64,000 nucleotides of DNA from NCBI RefSeq assembly GCF_022458865.1, contig NZ_JAJNMU010000007.1, forward strand, positions 62,001 through 126,000, read 5' to 3'. The notes below the pieces were generated by a model. The model searched no databases and was not told the origin of the DNA. It worked only from the letters and a program-made list of their open reading frames with translations. The translations under genes were made by a program, and so were the position numbers. Below are positions 42,990-51,688 of this stretch, one piece after another; the first letter of the stretch is position 1, and the number at the start of each line of letters is the position of its first letter. This DNA comes from Paenibacillus periandrae. Its GTDB lineage: Bacteria > Bacillota > Bacilli > Paenibacillales > NBRC-103111.

Positions 42990-44984
42990 CTAAGGACTTT
43001 CGTCTCCGCTGGCACTCAAGCTATCGTCCACATCCTTGGGTGGCTGCTCGGCAAATTCCTGATTATAATTCGGCATTACACTTGGCTGAAGATAGGGCGA
43101 ATCCATACTCTTCGCCAAATACTGTTTCCCGAACAAGGTATCGTACTGCATGAGCTGATATTTGTTCACATCATCCTTCAGATTATCAGGTACGGCACGA
43201 TACATATTTTGATCAGCATCCACGACCAGATTCCGCAGCATGGCAGGCATCTTGCGAGATAACTCTTCATTGTAGGCAAGTGTCGCCGGAAGCTCCATAC
43301 CCATTTGATTCAACATGTAAGCACCCAAAAATGAATTGCTCAATACAGGTTTTTGTTCCTTCGGCAGATCGATATTAGACCAAGTTACAAATGGCACACT
43401 ATGCATCCGTCTAAGATCATCAAGTGACCATTGCTCTGACTTGCTGCTTTGAATAAAACCGGTCTGAGCATACACGTCATAATCATAGCCTAGCATCGGC
43501 AAATGATCGCCATAAAATACGATCACTGTAGGTTGACCTGTCTCTGTAAAGTGATCGATCAGCTTCTGCAGGCTGGCGTCCGCATCATATACGCCCTGTG
43601 TGTAAGTTTCCAGTGTATTCTTCGCGTCAGGCGTCAAGCTGCCTTCAGCTTGAATCTCATTCGTACCGTATCGGTTGTCATCATATGGGCCATGGTTTTG
43701 CATAGTCACCGCATAGATGAAATTTGGTTGCTTCGTGTTATCGACTTGTTGAATTATGCTGTTGGCAACTTCATCATCGGAGATAAAATCGCCTTTGTAT
43801 TGTGGATTCTGGAATTGATCTTTGCTCATGAAGCTTTCAAAGCCCATTTGCTTATAAACGTTCTCGCGGTTCCAGAACCAGCCTTCGTAGGAGTGAATGG
43901 CCATGCTTTTATAGCCTTGCTCTTCAAAATATCCGGCAAGACTCGGAATAGGTCTGGAAATATACTGCTGATAAGGGATGGAGCCTGCAGGAAGAAAACT
44001 CATCGATTGCCCTGTCAATACCTCGTATTCCACGTTGCTTGTTCCACCCCCGAATTGCGGCGAGAGCAAATAACCCGAGGTGGACTCCTGCTGCAATCGG
44101 TGAACCGTAGGCAGCGGGTCTTGACTGAATTCGACACCCGGAAGCAGCGTTGGATCCCAGAAAGCTTCGTTCATAATAAATATAACGTTCGGTTGCACCG
44201 CTTGATCTGCACTAACTTTTGCAGACGCCGTCTGCACCCCAGCCTGATTTTGCATTAACGACTGTGCCAAACTCGCCATTGATGGATCGTCATAGCCAGA
44301 CGGTTTGGGGACAATTGCGTTTTTCACATTCATGGTAAAGGCCAAAGCCATCCCATTATTTCCATAGTTCTCCGACTGATTCCATACGATCTCATTGGCG
44401 CCCATCTTATCCATGAACTGACTGGCCAAGGGAGCATTTACACCAAACGAATATAACGCGGCAGCGGCCAACACACCGATGACAACTCGCGTTCCTCCAA
44501 TCCGCAAACGCAGCTTGGGCAGCTTGAACGACAATATAATGAGCATCAAGACTACACCCAGCATCGTTCCAATTCGCAGTAAAGCCGACTTATTGGCTAC
44601 CAGCGGTAAAATGTTCATACTCTCTTTATTAAGGAAAATATCCCACGGAAAAAAGGGCTCGCCAATCAATTTCACTTTGAAGTAGCTAACAAATGACATT
44701 GTACAAAGCAGCAATAAGGCCAGAGCGACAGAAAATATTAAATTACCAGCCAGCACATAAATCAATAACAAGACAAACAAGTCCAGTATGGCATTCATCG
44801 CAACCAGTTTCGGGTTCTGAACGAACCATATCCACGTTTCATTCAAGCTTCCACGTTGGATATATTCCACTCCAAATACTAATACTAAGGGCATAACTAT
44901 ACATGTGATGAACGTCCAGAAAGAACCCCACTGCCAATTCGGTGAAGACTTAACATGCTTCTTATGTTTAATAGCACGACGCAT
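42990..44984 (-). CDS. LTA synthase family phosphoglycerol transferase
   Basis: 664 residues: five N-terminal membrane helices (within about 20-185) and an extracellular sulfatase-fold domain (about 260-590). Active-site features of lipoteichoic acid synthases are present: Glu273 (MNEAFWD), catalytic Thr315 (GGGTSNVEYEVLTG), His431 (MQNHGPY) and Asp493-His494 (FYGDHLPML). It should transfer glycerol phosphate from phosphatidylglycerol to a growing polymer or glycolipid primer on the outer face of the membrane. The Thr nucleophile sets it apart from the two formylglycine sulfatases in this window. AGGAGT precedes the ATG. It stands alone. Confidence 0.93.
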   Translation of the reverse strand: MRRAIKHKKHVKSSPNWQWGSFWTFITCIVMPLVLVFGVEYIQRGSLNETWIWFVQNPKLVAMNAILDLFVLLLIYVLAGNLIFSVALALLLLCTMSFVSYFKVKLIGEPFFPWDIFLNKESMNILPLVANKSALLRIGTMLGVVLMLIILSFKLPKLRLRIGGTRVVIGVLAAAALYSFGVNAPLASQFMDKMGANEIVWNQSENYGNNGMALAFTMNVKNAIVPKPSGYDDPSMASLAQSLMQNQAGVQTASAKVSADQAVQPNVIFIMNEAFWDPTLLPGVEFSQDPLPTVHRLQQESTSGYLLSPQFGGGTSNVEYEVLTGQSMSFLPAGSIPYQQYISRPIPSLAGYFEEQGYKSMAIHSYEGWFWNRENVYKQMGFESFMSKDQFQNPQYKGDFISDDEVANSIIQQVDNTKQPNFIYAVTMQNHGPYDDNRYGTNEIQAEGSLTPDAKNTLETYTQGVYDADASLQKLIDHFTETGQPTVIVFYGDHLPMLGYDYDVYAQTGFIQSSKSEQWSLDDLRRMHSVPFVTWSNIDLPKEQKPVLSNSFLGAYMLNQMGMELPATLAYNEELSRKMPAMLRNLVVDADQNMYRAVPDNLKDDVNKYQLMQYDTLFGKQYLAKSMDSPYLQPSVMPNYNQEFAEQPPKDVDDSLSASGDESP

Positions 44985-45082
44985 GATCTCTACACTCCTA
45001 ACCCGTGTTATTCTATTTCTTTTGTACGAATTTCTTATTTGTAAAGCTATTGTAAACCTTGAATATTAAATTAAGATGAAAT

Positions 45083-45119
45083 AAAAAAAAGACCAGGCAT
45101 TGTAAGCTGCCTAATCTTT
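45083..45119 (-). terminator. Terminator of the FapA-GAF operon
   Basis: On the minus strand AAAGATTAGGCA pairs with TGCCTGGTCTTT (two G-U pairs), followed by a run of T (45083-45090). It lies about 60 bases after the GAF gene's stop. Confidence 0.8.
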
Positions 45120-45177
45120 ATTGGACATGAACCTTTATATATATGCGGCAAGCAAGACCACCTTACACCGGCTTCCT

Positions 45178-47064
45178 TTATGCTGGGTAATCAAAGGAGA
45201 GCACAGCCTGAAGATTATAGGGATTCGGGATTGACAGCCAGCCTGGAAGCTCGATAGGCTTATTGCTAATCCTGAATCGATGTCCGTCAAAGCTGAATAT
45301 GGTTTGTCCGACCTCATCCTGATTGCTTTGGTTCCATCCATCTGCCGCTTGATCGATTTGGAGCATATCCGCAAACGGAGGCATTTTGCACACCTGATAG
45401 TAGAGAAAAAATGGTATCTGGTACTGCTGCCAGCTTTCAATATGCTGCTGCAGGGACTGAACAAAAACTTGACGCTGATCCCGCTTGTGTTGCTTAACAA
45501 CAGACTGGGTAACGTTCATTTGGTGCAGAACAGGAGCTATGCTCTTGGCAACCGTGTCAATCAGCAAAACCTCTTCCTCAGTCAGTGATGAAGCTGCTTC
45601 GAGCACAACTAACAAGCCTTTTGGGTACGGATCCTCCGCCAACACAAGTCGATTCCCGACAGTAAGCGGTGCAAGAACCGCACAATTGCCTGATCCCATC
45701 CATTGCAGCACTTCCTTTGAAAAAAAACGCGCAGCCCCGTCAGCCATATAATCCGATAAGGTCTCGCCCTCCATACATGCCTCAAGCGATTCAGGAAACG
45801 GCAGTGCCATTACAGCTCGGCCTTTGTGATCCACTTCCCAGCCGATTGCATCAGCAACCACATATTGATCACCTGAACGAAGACAAATCAGCGCTTTGCG
45901 CACACCAAAGGACACCTGCAGCGTTTTGAGCGTAAAATAGCATAACTCCTCACTCGTCGTGCATTCGTTCAAATTTCGAATCAATCTGTTCAGCGTTGTG
46001 AGCAGCTTCAGCTTGTTCTCCGCACTTTCCCGCTGTTGATGAACCTCTTGAAACAGCATCGCATTGGAGATCGCAATAAACGTAGAGGTCGCCAAGGATT
46101 CTATCAATTCAAAGGTAGACTCATCATAGACACGATCGTTTACCGGTCGACTAAGCGTGACCATACCAATAATGTGATCCTTCACAATCAGAATGATGTA
46201 CTCGGCCTCCAGTTCGCGCAGCCGCTCACCGCTCACGAATAGTGCCTGAATTCGTTCCTGGTCACGCTCCACATGCAGGACTATCGGTCCATTATAAGCT
46301 TGCGTGTGAAGCTCAAAATCACCATGGTAGGTTTCATAGGAGGATACATTCCGATATCCCGTAATTCGCAGTCTGCCCGTGATCGGATCAACCACACCAA
46401 AGGAAGTAATTTGACTGGAGGATACCTCGCTGAATACATCGGTGGCTATCTCGTGGAGTCGATGCAGCGTCACTTCGGAGAGCAATGCTTTGGTACTATG
46501 ATGTATAGCAAACAGATTAAAAATCTTTTGATCGAGCTTGCGATTGGACTGCTGCAAATCGGCAAAATGCTGGCTATTCTCCATTGAATTGTTAATCAGC
46601 CGCATTAACGTATCTGACATGACAATATCCTCATCGGCAAACTGGCCCATGATTTTGCCATTGGATACGATAAATCCATGCAGTTCATCATCAATCATTA
46701 GAGGCATAGCCCATTTCATCTGGAAATGATCGACTTCCCGCTGCTCAAAAAATGCAGTAAAATCAGTACGCACGGTTCGTCCATGAAACGTGACCAATCT
46801 CCGCAGCTTACCTGTATAAGGTATAAAGTATTCCTTGTCCGCGTACAGCCTTTTTTGCTTCATAACGAATCGCTCTCCATCCCTGATAAACAGGGCAGAC
46901 GCGTTCAAGGTCAAAATTTCGTTAACAAATTCAAAAGAAAACTCGCTAAGCTGGTTCAAGTGAAACCGTTGAGTAAAGAACTCAATGGCCAGCAGTAAGC
47001 CTTCAAAGCGGTAAAAGGTATGGTTAGCGTCTCCCAGGTCCATATGTAGATTTGAAGATGTCAC
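45178..47064 (-). CDS. Cytoplasmic protein with several GAF domains
   Basis: 628 residues built from three GAF-like modules (about 30-165, 205-340 and 375-545), joined by helical linkers such as QQSNRKLDQKIFNLF and RESAENKLKLLTTLNRLIRN. GAF domains bind small ligands or cyclic nucleotides, but no kinase, cyclase, phosphodiesterase or DNA-binding output domain is visible, and the C-terminal 80 residues are unassigned. Start: the GTG at 47064 lies 8 bases after AAAGGGG and beyond the stop of the FapA gene; upstream in-frame starts would overlap that gene. It is cotranscribed with fapA. It could be a scaffold or ligand sensor working with FapA. Confidence 0.8.
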   Translation of the reverse strand: MTSSNLHMDLGDANHTFYRFEGLLLAIEFFTQRFHLNQLSEFSFEFVNEILTLNASALFIRDGERFVMKQKRLYADKEYFIPYTGKLRRLVTFHGRTVRTDFTAFFEQREVDHFQMKWAMPLMIDDELHGFIVSNGKIMGQFADEDIVMSDTLMRLINNSMENSQHFADLQQSNRKLDQKIFNLFAIHHSTKALLSEVTLHRLHEIATDVFSEVSSSQITSFGVVDPITGRLRITGYRNVSSYETYHGDFELHTQAYNGPIVLHVERDQERIQALFVSGERLRELEAEYIILIVKDHIIGMVTLSRPVNDRVYDESTFELIESLATSTFIAISNAMLFQEVHQQRESAENKLKLLTTLNRLIRNLNECTTSEELCYFTLKTLQVSFGVRKALICLRSGDQYVVADAIGWEVDHKGRAVMALPFPESLEACMEGETLSDYMADGAARFFSKEVLQWMGSGNCAVLAPLTVGNRLVLAEDPYPKGLLVVLEAASSLTEEEVLLIDTVAKSIAPVLHQMNVTQSVVKQHKRDQRQVFVQSLQQHIESWQQYQIPFFLYYQVCKMPPFADMLQIDQAADGWNQSNQDEVGQTIFSFDGHRFRISNKPIELPGWLSIPNPYNLQAVLSFDYPA

Positions 47065-47083
47065 CTTAGCATCCCCTTTGATT

Positions 47084-48667
47084 TTATTCATAAAACAGCT
47101 TGTTTTCACTCACATAAAAACTGCCCGTCGTGATTCGCTCGATATGCTTTTCCATTTCTTTGATTTGCAGGACGGTGCGGGGGAACGCTTTTTGAATGAT
47201 TGAAACTTCACCGTCGCCTTTAGCGCTTAAGTACGCCATCAGCTTTTTACGTGCTTCCTCCAATTGATGAACCTTGTCAACCGAGGATTCCTGTTTGGAC
47301 CAATAGTAAATAAAATCCTTTTTTTGTGTGCCCTTCAGATTATCACCGTTGTCCCCACTATCCCCAAATAAATCGACTTCTTTTCTAATTTTTTCAATTT
47401 CTGCAAGCAGGGTCTGGTACTCCTTCAACAGCTCATCCAGCTCCCGCTTCACCTGGGCCCGGTTAAAGCCTTCGATTTGAACAACCGTCGGCCGTTCCAT
47501 TTCATTGCCGATAAATGCTGAAACCACTTGGACCTGCGCTTGAACGAGGCCGCCAATAATTTTCCCCCTTGATTTGTCCAGATATACGTATTTGGCATAC
47601 AGCTTGCTGCCCATCGAATACAGCCCGATATGAATTTTTTCACCGGCACGTATCGTACAGTCGTTGGCAAGCTTGACGAACACATGGTTGGCTGCTGTAA
47701 TCACCGTTCGGTCCTTGCCGAAGATGCCGCCTTTTATGAAAATATCTCCGCTTTCCGACGTGATGCTTTCCGCAGCTCCGATTCCCATTTGGCTCAAAAC
47801 CGAAATATCCTGAGTAGCGGTCACTGAATATCCGTCCATGATCGTTCCTGTAATTTGCACACTTCCATCATAGTCAATATTACCCGTCTTAGGTCCAACG
47901 TCCCCTCGGATGGTCAGCACGCGTTGAACTTCAATGGTACGTCCGGCCTTCGCTACCGCACCGTTTATTTTGGCACGAAGTACAATCTTGCCGTCCTCCG
48001 GAACCTCTTCGACCGTTTCTTTATCATAAAATAGTGGTTTATCGCGTCCCTTTCTTGCCGGCAGGATGCCGCCCTTGAGGTTCCGTCCCGGCATTCCGGC
48101 TGTGGCAGGTATCTTCTCACCCAACCAATCGCCTGCTTCCACTTCATCAATAAAATTCAATTCATAATAATCTACAGAACCATCCTGAAGAATTGAAGGC
48201 TTTCGTTCAGACAACTCATAGTACCGGATCACGGCGTCCACACCCTCAACGGGCTGAATTCCTTGTGCGATCAACACCTCCTGCTTCGTGAACGGCCCAT
48301 TCAACGCATCATACAAAATACCATCGACAATTCCATACTGCTTTAGCCCTATAAGAACAGCCCCTGTCAGCTCCTGCCGTTTCGACTCGTATTCGTCCTC
48401 ACTGATATTAAATCGAACCGTAGCCTTCATATAATCAGGACTGACCACAAGCTCATACTCGGGCTTCAAGCGTCCTATTTCGGTCCTTTCCGGGAGATTC
48501 TGCTGAATAGCTTTACGCAGGCTGCCAAATTGAGTAATTTGCACCCGCGGCACGGCTTGAAGCACCTGCTCAAACTCCGTGAAGGGATAATCAGGGGCAT
48601 ATACCGATATATAAACCCGGTTGTCTTCAGACGATAAAGTGAAATACTCATTCGTGTATATTTGCAT
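47084..48667 (-). CDS. FapA (DUF342) family protein
   Basis: 527 residues. The N-terminal region is polar and the middle carries the beta-helix-like DUF342 repeat (about 180-430), visible in GDVGPKTGNIDYDGSVQITG, ISVLSQMGIGAAESITSESG and IFIKGGIFGKDRTVI. A coiled coil (about 430-515, RELDELLKEYQTLLAEIEKI) follows. The family is found in Bacillota and many other bacteria; its role is not settled. The ATG at 48667 has GGAGGAGGTG 6 bases upstream; a longer frame from 48757 lacks this. The GAF gene follows 19 bases downstream, so they form an operon. Confidence 0.88.
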   Translation of the reverse strand: MQIYTNEYFTLSSEDNRVYISVYAPDYPFTEFEQVLQAVPRVQITQFGSLRKAIQQNLPERTEIGRLKPEYELVVSPDYMKATVRFNISEDEYESKRQELTGAVLIGLKQYGIVDGILYDALNGPFTKQEVLIAQGIQPVEGVDAVIRYYELSERKPSILQDGSVDYYELNFIDEVEAGDWLGEKIPATAGMPGRNLKGGILPARKGRDKPLFYDKETVEEVPEDGKIVLRAKINGAVAKAGRTIEVQRVLTIRGDVGPKTGNIDYDGSVQITGTIMDGYSVTATQDISVLSQMGIGAAESITSESGDIFIKGGIFGKDRTVITAANHVFVKLANDCTIRAGEKIHIGLYSMGSKLYAKYVYLDKSRGKIIGGLVQAQVQVVSAFIGNEMERPTVVQIEGFNRAQVKRELDELLKEYQTLLAEIEKIRKEVDLFGDSGDNGDNLKGTQKKDFIYYWSKQESSVDKVHQLEEARKKLMAYLSAKGDGEVSIIQKAFPRTVLQIKEMEKHIERITTGSFYVSENKLFYE

Positions 48668-48829
48668 AGAGTCCACCTCCTCCATCTCTCCTAAGTAAAT
48701 TAGACAAAATTCGCCTATTCCCTTCCGACCATAGGTATTTTGTCTCAAATTTAACAAAAAAATATATCAGTTTTAAAATTCAAGGCTCTTGCATATTGCG
48801 TTTTATAGCGTATCGGACATTTTCTTTTC

Positions 48830-48857
48830 ACCAAGGGTAAAAGGACCTCATATGATG
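48830..48857 (+). promoter_or_regulatory. Possible sigma-K-like promoter before the YheC/YheD cluster
   Basis: AC at 48830-48831, 17 bases, then CATATGATG (48849-48857) approximates the sporulation sigma-K pattern AC-N16/17-CATAnnnTA, with the final A replaced by G. It lies 53 bases before the GTG of the first ATP-grasp gene. Expression in the mother cell would fit a spore-coat role. The match is short and tentative. Confidence 0.35.
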
Positions 48858-48910
48858 CAAGTAGATCATTGATAAGTCATTCAAGTCGGCGCCAGGAAGG
48901 AGTTGCAAGA

Positions 48911-50278
48911 GTGAAAAGAACGAAGGTCAAGATTCAAATCCAACCTGCCGGTCTACAGACAGACGATCTCACGATCATGCTTAGCGATTCTTTGGTGAAA
49001 AGATGGAAATTAACGGCTCAGTCATCATTGCAGCTGTGTTTTGGATCAGCCAAGCATGAGGTGAAGGTCATTCCCTTGTCGCAAGCCGGTGTCCTTCGGA
49101 TCCCTGACTCCATAGCCGCTAAGTGGGGGCTCGTCCATGGCATACCGCTATGCCTTCATTATAAATCGTCTACGCGTTCGCTCCATATTGGACCCTTGAT
49201 CAGTGTGATGGTCAGCCGTGTGCATGCCGGTTCCCCGGAGAGACCCTTCGGTGCTGTCACCGCATTTTGCAGAGAAATGGATGATGCGTGTCGTCTATAC
49301 GGAGCCACTGTTTACTTCGTTACCCCTGATGAGGTTAACGGTCATGGCGAGACGGTAAGAGGTTGGCATTATGCCGGCAAATGGATTAAACGTGCATTTC
49401 CGCTGCCCCATATCATTTACAATCGCTTAACCTCACGTAAACTGGAAAATCGCGCGAATGTCCAGCAATTTATACGCCATGCGAAAATGCAGAACCAGGC
49501 TGTACTCTTCAATGAAAAGTATTTAAACAAAACAGAGGTATTTGACGCTCTTCGCAAGGAAGGCGGACTTCAGGTTTATTTGCCGGATTCGCACCTGCTG
49601 CACAATGTCCAGCAATTGAAAATGATGTGCACCAAATATAACACCATCTTTTTGAAGCCGATTACGGGCAGTCTGGGAAAAGGCATCATTCGTGTCAAAC
49701 GAAAGGTCGATGGAGGTTACGTATGTCAATTTGCTAATCGCAGCGGAGCAAGTAAACTAACCTTTGGTAATTCAGGCCAATTAGCCAATGCTTTTGTCAA
49801 AAAGATCAAGCGTCAGCGCTATCAAATCCAACAGGGGCTCACACTCATATCGGTAGGCGGCCGGCCGGTGGACTTCCGCGCTCTGGTACAGCTCAACGAT
49901 GTCGGACAATGGAGTATTACTTCAATTGTAGCAAGAACAGCAGGAGGCCATCATTTTGTTTCTAATCTGGCTCGGGGAGGCAGCCTGTCCACCGTCAGGG
50001 AAGCACTGGCCCGTTCCAATTCAACCTCAGCCTCTGGTGGAGCGCTGAAGCTGAGACGTGCGGCTTTGGCTATTGCCAAAGGGGTCGAGAACCAGATCCC
50101 GGGACATTTTGCCGAGCTTGGCATTGATTTGGCTCTGGACACACAAGGAAAAGTATGGCTGCTGGAAGTTAACTCCAAGCCATCCAAGGAAGATAATACC
50201 GCTCTTTCCACATCGCGAACCATCCGGCCATCTGTGAAGAAGGTCGTGAAATACTCCCGTTTTGCGGCAAAGTTCTGA
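48911..50278 (+). CDS. YheC/YheD family ATP-grasp protein, long form (1 of 5)
   Basis: 455 residues. An extra N-terminal beta-rich domain (about 1-95) precedes the ATP-grasp ligase fold, as in YheD of Bacillus subtilis (453 residues). Nucleotide-binding loop: IFLKPITGSLGKGIIRV. Central motif: QQGLTLISVGGRPVDFR. Metal-binding end: GIDLALDTQGKVWLLEVNS, with the conserved Glu and Asn. YheC and YheD are endospore coat-associated proteins; the substrate joined by the ATP-grasp domain is unknown. Start is the GTG at 48911, 8 bases after AAGGAG. The next gene starts 20 bases after its stop. Confidence 0.92.
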   Translation: MKRTKVKIQIQPAGLQTDDLTIMLSDSLVKRWKLTAQSSLQLCFGSAKHEVKVIPLSQAGVLRIPDSIAAKWGLVHGIPLCLHYKSSTRSLHIGPLISVMVSRVHAGSPERPFGAVTAFCREMDDACRLYGATVYFVTPDEVNGHGETVRGWHYAGKWIKRAFPLPHIIYNRLTSRKLENRANVQQFIRHAKMQNQAVLFNEKYLNKTEVFDALRKEGGLQVYLPDSHLLHNVQQLKMMCTKYNTIFLKPITGSLGKGIIRVKRKVDGGYVCQFANRSGASKLTFGNSGQLANAFVKKIKRQRYQIQQGLTLISVGGRPVDFRALVQLNDVGQWSITSIVARTAGGHHFVSNLARGGSLSTVREALARSNSTSASGGALKLRRAALAIAKGVENQIPGHFAELGIDLALDTQGKVWLLEVNSKPSKEDNTALSTSRTIRPSVKKVVKYSRFAAKF

Positions 50279-50298
50279 GAAGGCTGGGGTGAGCTGAC

Positions 50299-51534
50299 AT
50301 GGTGACAGAAACGAACCGATTCCGGCACAGCCTTGGCATCATGACGACCCGAATAGGTCGTAGTATAGCTTCGGGCCACGAAGCGGTTCGAGCTGTCGAA
50401 AATCCTCCTTTTGGAAGCCGCCGATTTTATAAAAGCTTATGTCTGGCGGGCCGTCGGGCTGGAATGAACGTATTCGTCTTTACCCCGCAAAACATCGATT
50501 GGATAAAAGGCACAACCGAAGGCTTTATCTACGATGAACGGAACAAGAAATGGGTATCCGGTACTTATCCGCTGCCGGATGCTGTCTATGACCGTTGTTT
50601 TTTTACGCACCGTATGCAATATCTGGAGCACCGTGCTGCCGTCCGCAGACTGCAGGAGGAGCATCATGCCTTGTTTCTGGGCTGCGGCCTAAAGGGAAAG
50701 CAGGAGGTTCAGCGTATGCTGGAACGGGATGGCCGCTTTATGCGCTATTTGCCACGTACTGCAGCAATGCGCAGCATGCAGTCTGTATCCGACTGGCTGC
50801 AGGAGCATGGCCAGTTGATTGTGAAGCCGCAAGCCGGCTCGCAGGGCCGTGGTGTGCTGCTCGTGCAGCGCAGCGAGTCGCCTCAGGCGTATAGCGTGCG
50901 CGGTCGCGATGCGCATAATCAGCCCATCGCGCGCAGCTTCGCCGACAAGGCGTCGCTCTTGCTCTGGCTGCGCCGCTTCACGGCGCGGCGGCCCTACCTG
51001 CAGCAGCAATACCTGCTGCTGCAAACACGCACGGGCGACGCTTACGATGTGCGCTCGCTGGTGCAAAAGGACGGCACGGGCACGTGGTCAGTGACCGGAA
51101 TGGCTGTTCGTAAAGGCCAGGAAGGTAGTCTGACCTCCAATCTCCATGGGGGTGGAACTGTTGAGCCTGTAGGCCGCTTTCTCGCCGAACAGTTTCCTTC
51201 CCAGCAGGCTGAGAGGATTATAAAGGAGCTTTACAGTCTGTCCGTTCTCATTCCCGCTGTTCTGGAATCCAATCATGGCCAGCTGGCTGAGCTTGGAATA
51301 GATTTTGGTATCGATACTACAGGACAGATATGGATATTAGAAGTCAATTCAAAGCCGGGGCGCTCCGCCTTGTCACGTATAAATGAAGCATCAGCCTATA
51401 TTCATGCTGTTACAAATCCCGTTCACTATGCCCGTTATTTAATGAAATCCCGTTCACCTTTCATTTCATCCGCACCTGCGGATTGCGATATCTCTAATCG
51501 TTTGGCAATAGCTGCTGCGGTGAAGCCACGTTAA
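50299..51534 (+). CDS. YheC/YheD family ATP-grasp protein, short form (2 of 5)
   Basis: 411 residues, without the extra N-terminal domain. The fold shows FTPQNIDWIKGTTEGFIYDE, the loop LIVKPQAGSQGRGVLLVQ, a modified central motif QQQYLLLQTRTGDAYDVRS and the metal end GIDTTGQIWILEVNSKP. All expected ATP and metal ligands are present. A stretch in the middle (about 50850-51090) is much more GC-rich than the rest of the gene and its neighbours, as if replaced by recombination or under different selection. GGGGTGA precedes the ATG. A C-terminal extension of about 30 residues is unlike the paralogues. Confidence 0.9.
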   Translation: MVTETNRFRHSLGIMTTRIGRSIASGHEAVRAVENPPFGSRRFYKSLCLAGRRAGMNVFVFTPQNIDWIKGTTEGFIYDERNKKWVSGTYPLPDAVYDRCFFTHRMQYLEHRAAVRRLQEEHHALFLGCGLKGKQEVQRMLERDGRFMRYLPRTAAMRSMQSVSDWLQEHGQLIVKPQAGSQGRGVLLVQRSESPQAYSVRGRDAHNQPIARSFADKASLLLWLRRFTARRPYLQQQYLLLQTRTGDAYDVRSLVQKDGTGTWSVTGMAVRKGQEGSLTSNLHGGGTVEPVGRFLAEQFPSQQAERIIKELYSLSVLIPAVLESNHGQLAELGIDFGIDTTGQIWILEVNSKPGRSALSRINEASAYIHAVTNPVHYARYLMKSRSPFISSAPADCDISNRLAIAAAVKPR

Positions 51535-51551
51535 TGCGGCAGCTATTGCAC

Positions 51552-51668
51552 GCTTTCGAAGTCAGTTTTTGCTTACGCAAAAACATAGCACATGCTTTCG
51601 AAGTCAGTTTTTGCTTACGCAAAAACATAGCACATGCTTTCGAAGTCAGTTTTTGCTTACGCAAAAAC
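51552..51668 (+). repeat. Three tandem 42-bp hairpin repeats between ATP-grasp genes 2 and 3
   Basis: Copies lie at 51552-51593, 51594-51635 and 51636-51668 (last one cut at 33 bases), identical where they overlap. Each has TTTCGAAGTCAGTTTTTGC and then an 8-bp hairpin GTTTTTGC-TTAC-GCAAAAAC. The array ends just before the AGGAGG of the third ATP-grasp gene. The core matches the leader repeats of the subtilase at 31755-31820 (shared pattern TTWCGAAGTMAGTTTT plus hairpin). Not CRISPR: there are no spacers. Confidence 0.9.
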
Positions 51669-51688
51669 TTTAGGAGGAAACCCCAATC

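Noticed and set aside
48791..48820. Sigma-E-type promoter before the ATP-grasp cluster
   Set aside because: GCATATT fits a -35 box, but nothing like CATACAnT follows at 14-15 bases. The sigma-K-like pattern is slightly better and is listed with low confidence.
51552..51668. CRISPR-like array
   Set aside because: The units are directly adjacent with no unique spacers, there are only three, and no cas genes are present. It is a plain tandem repeat.
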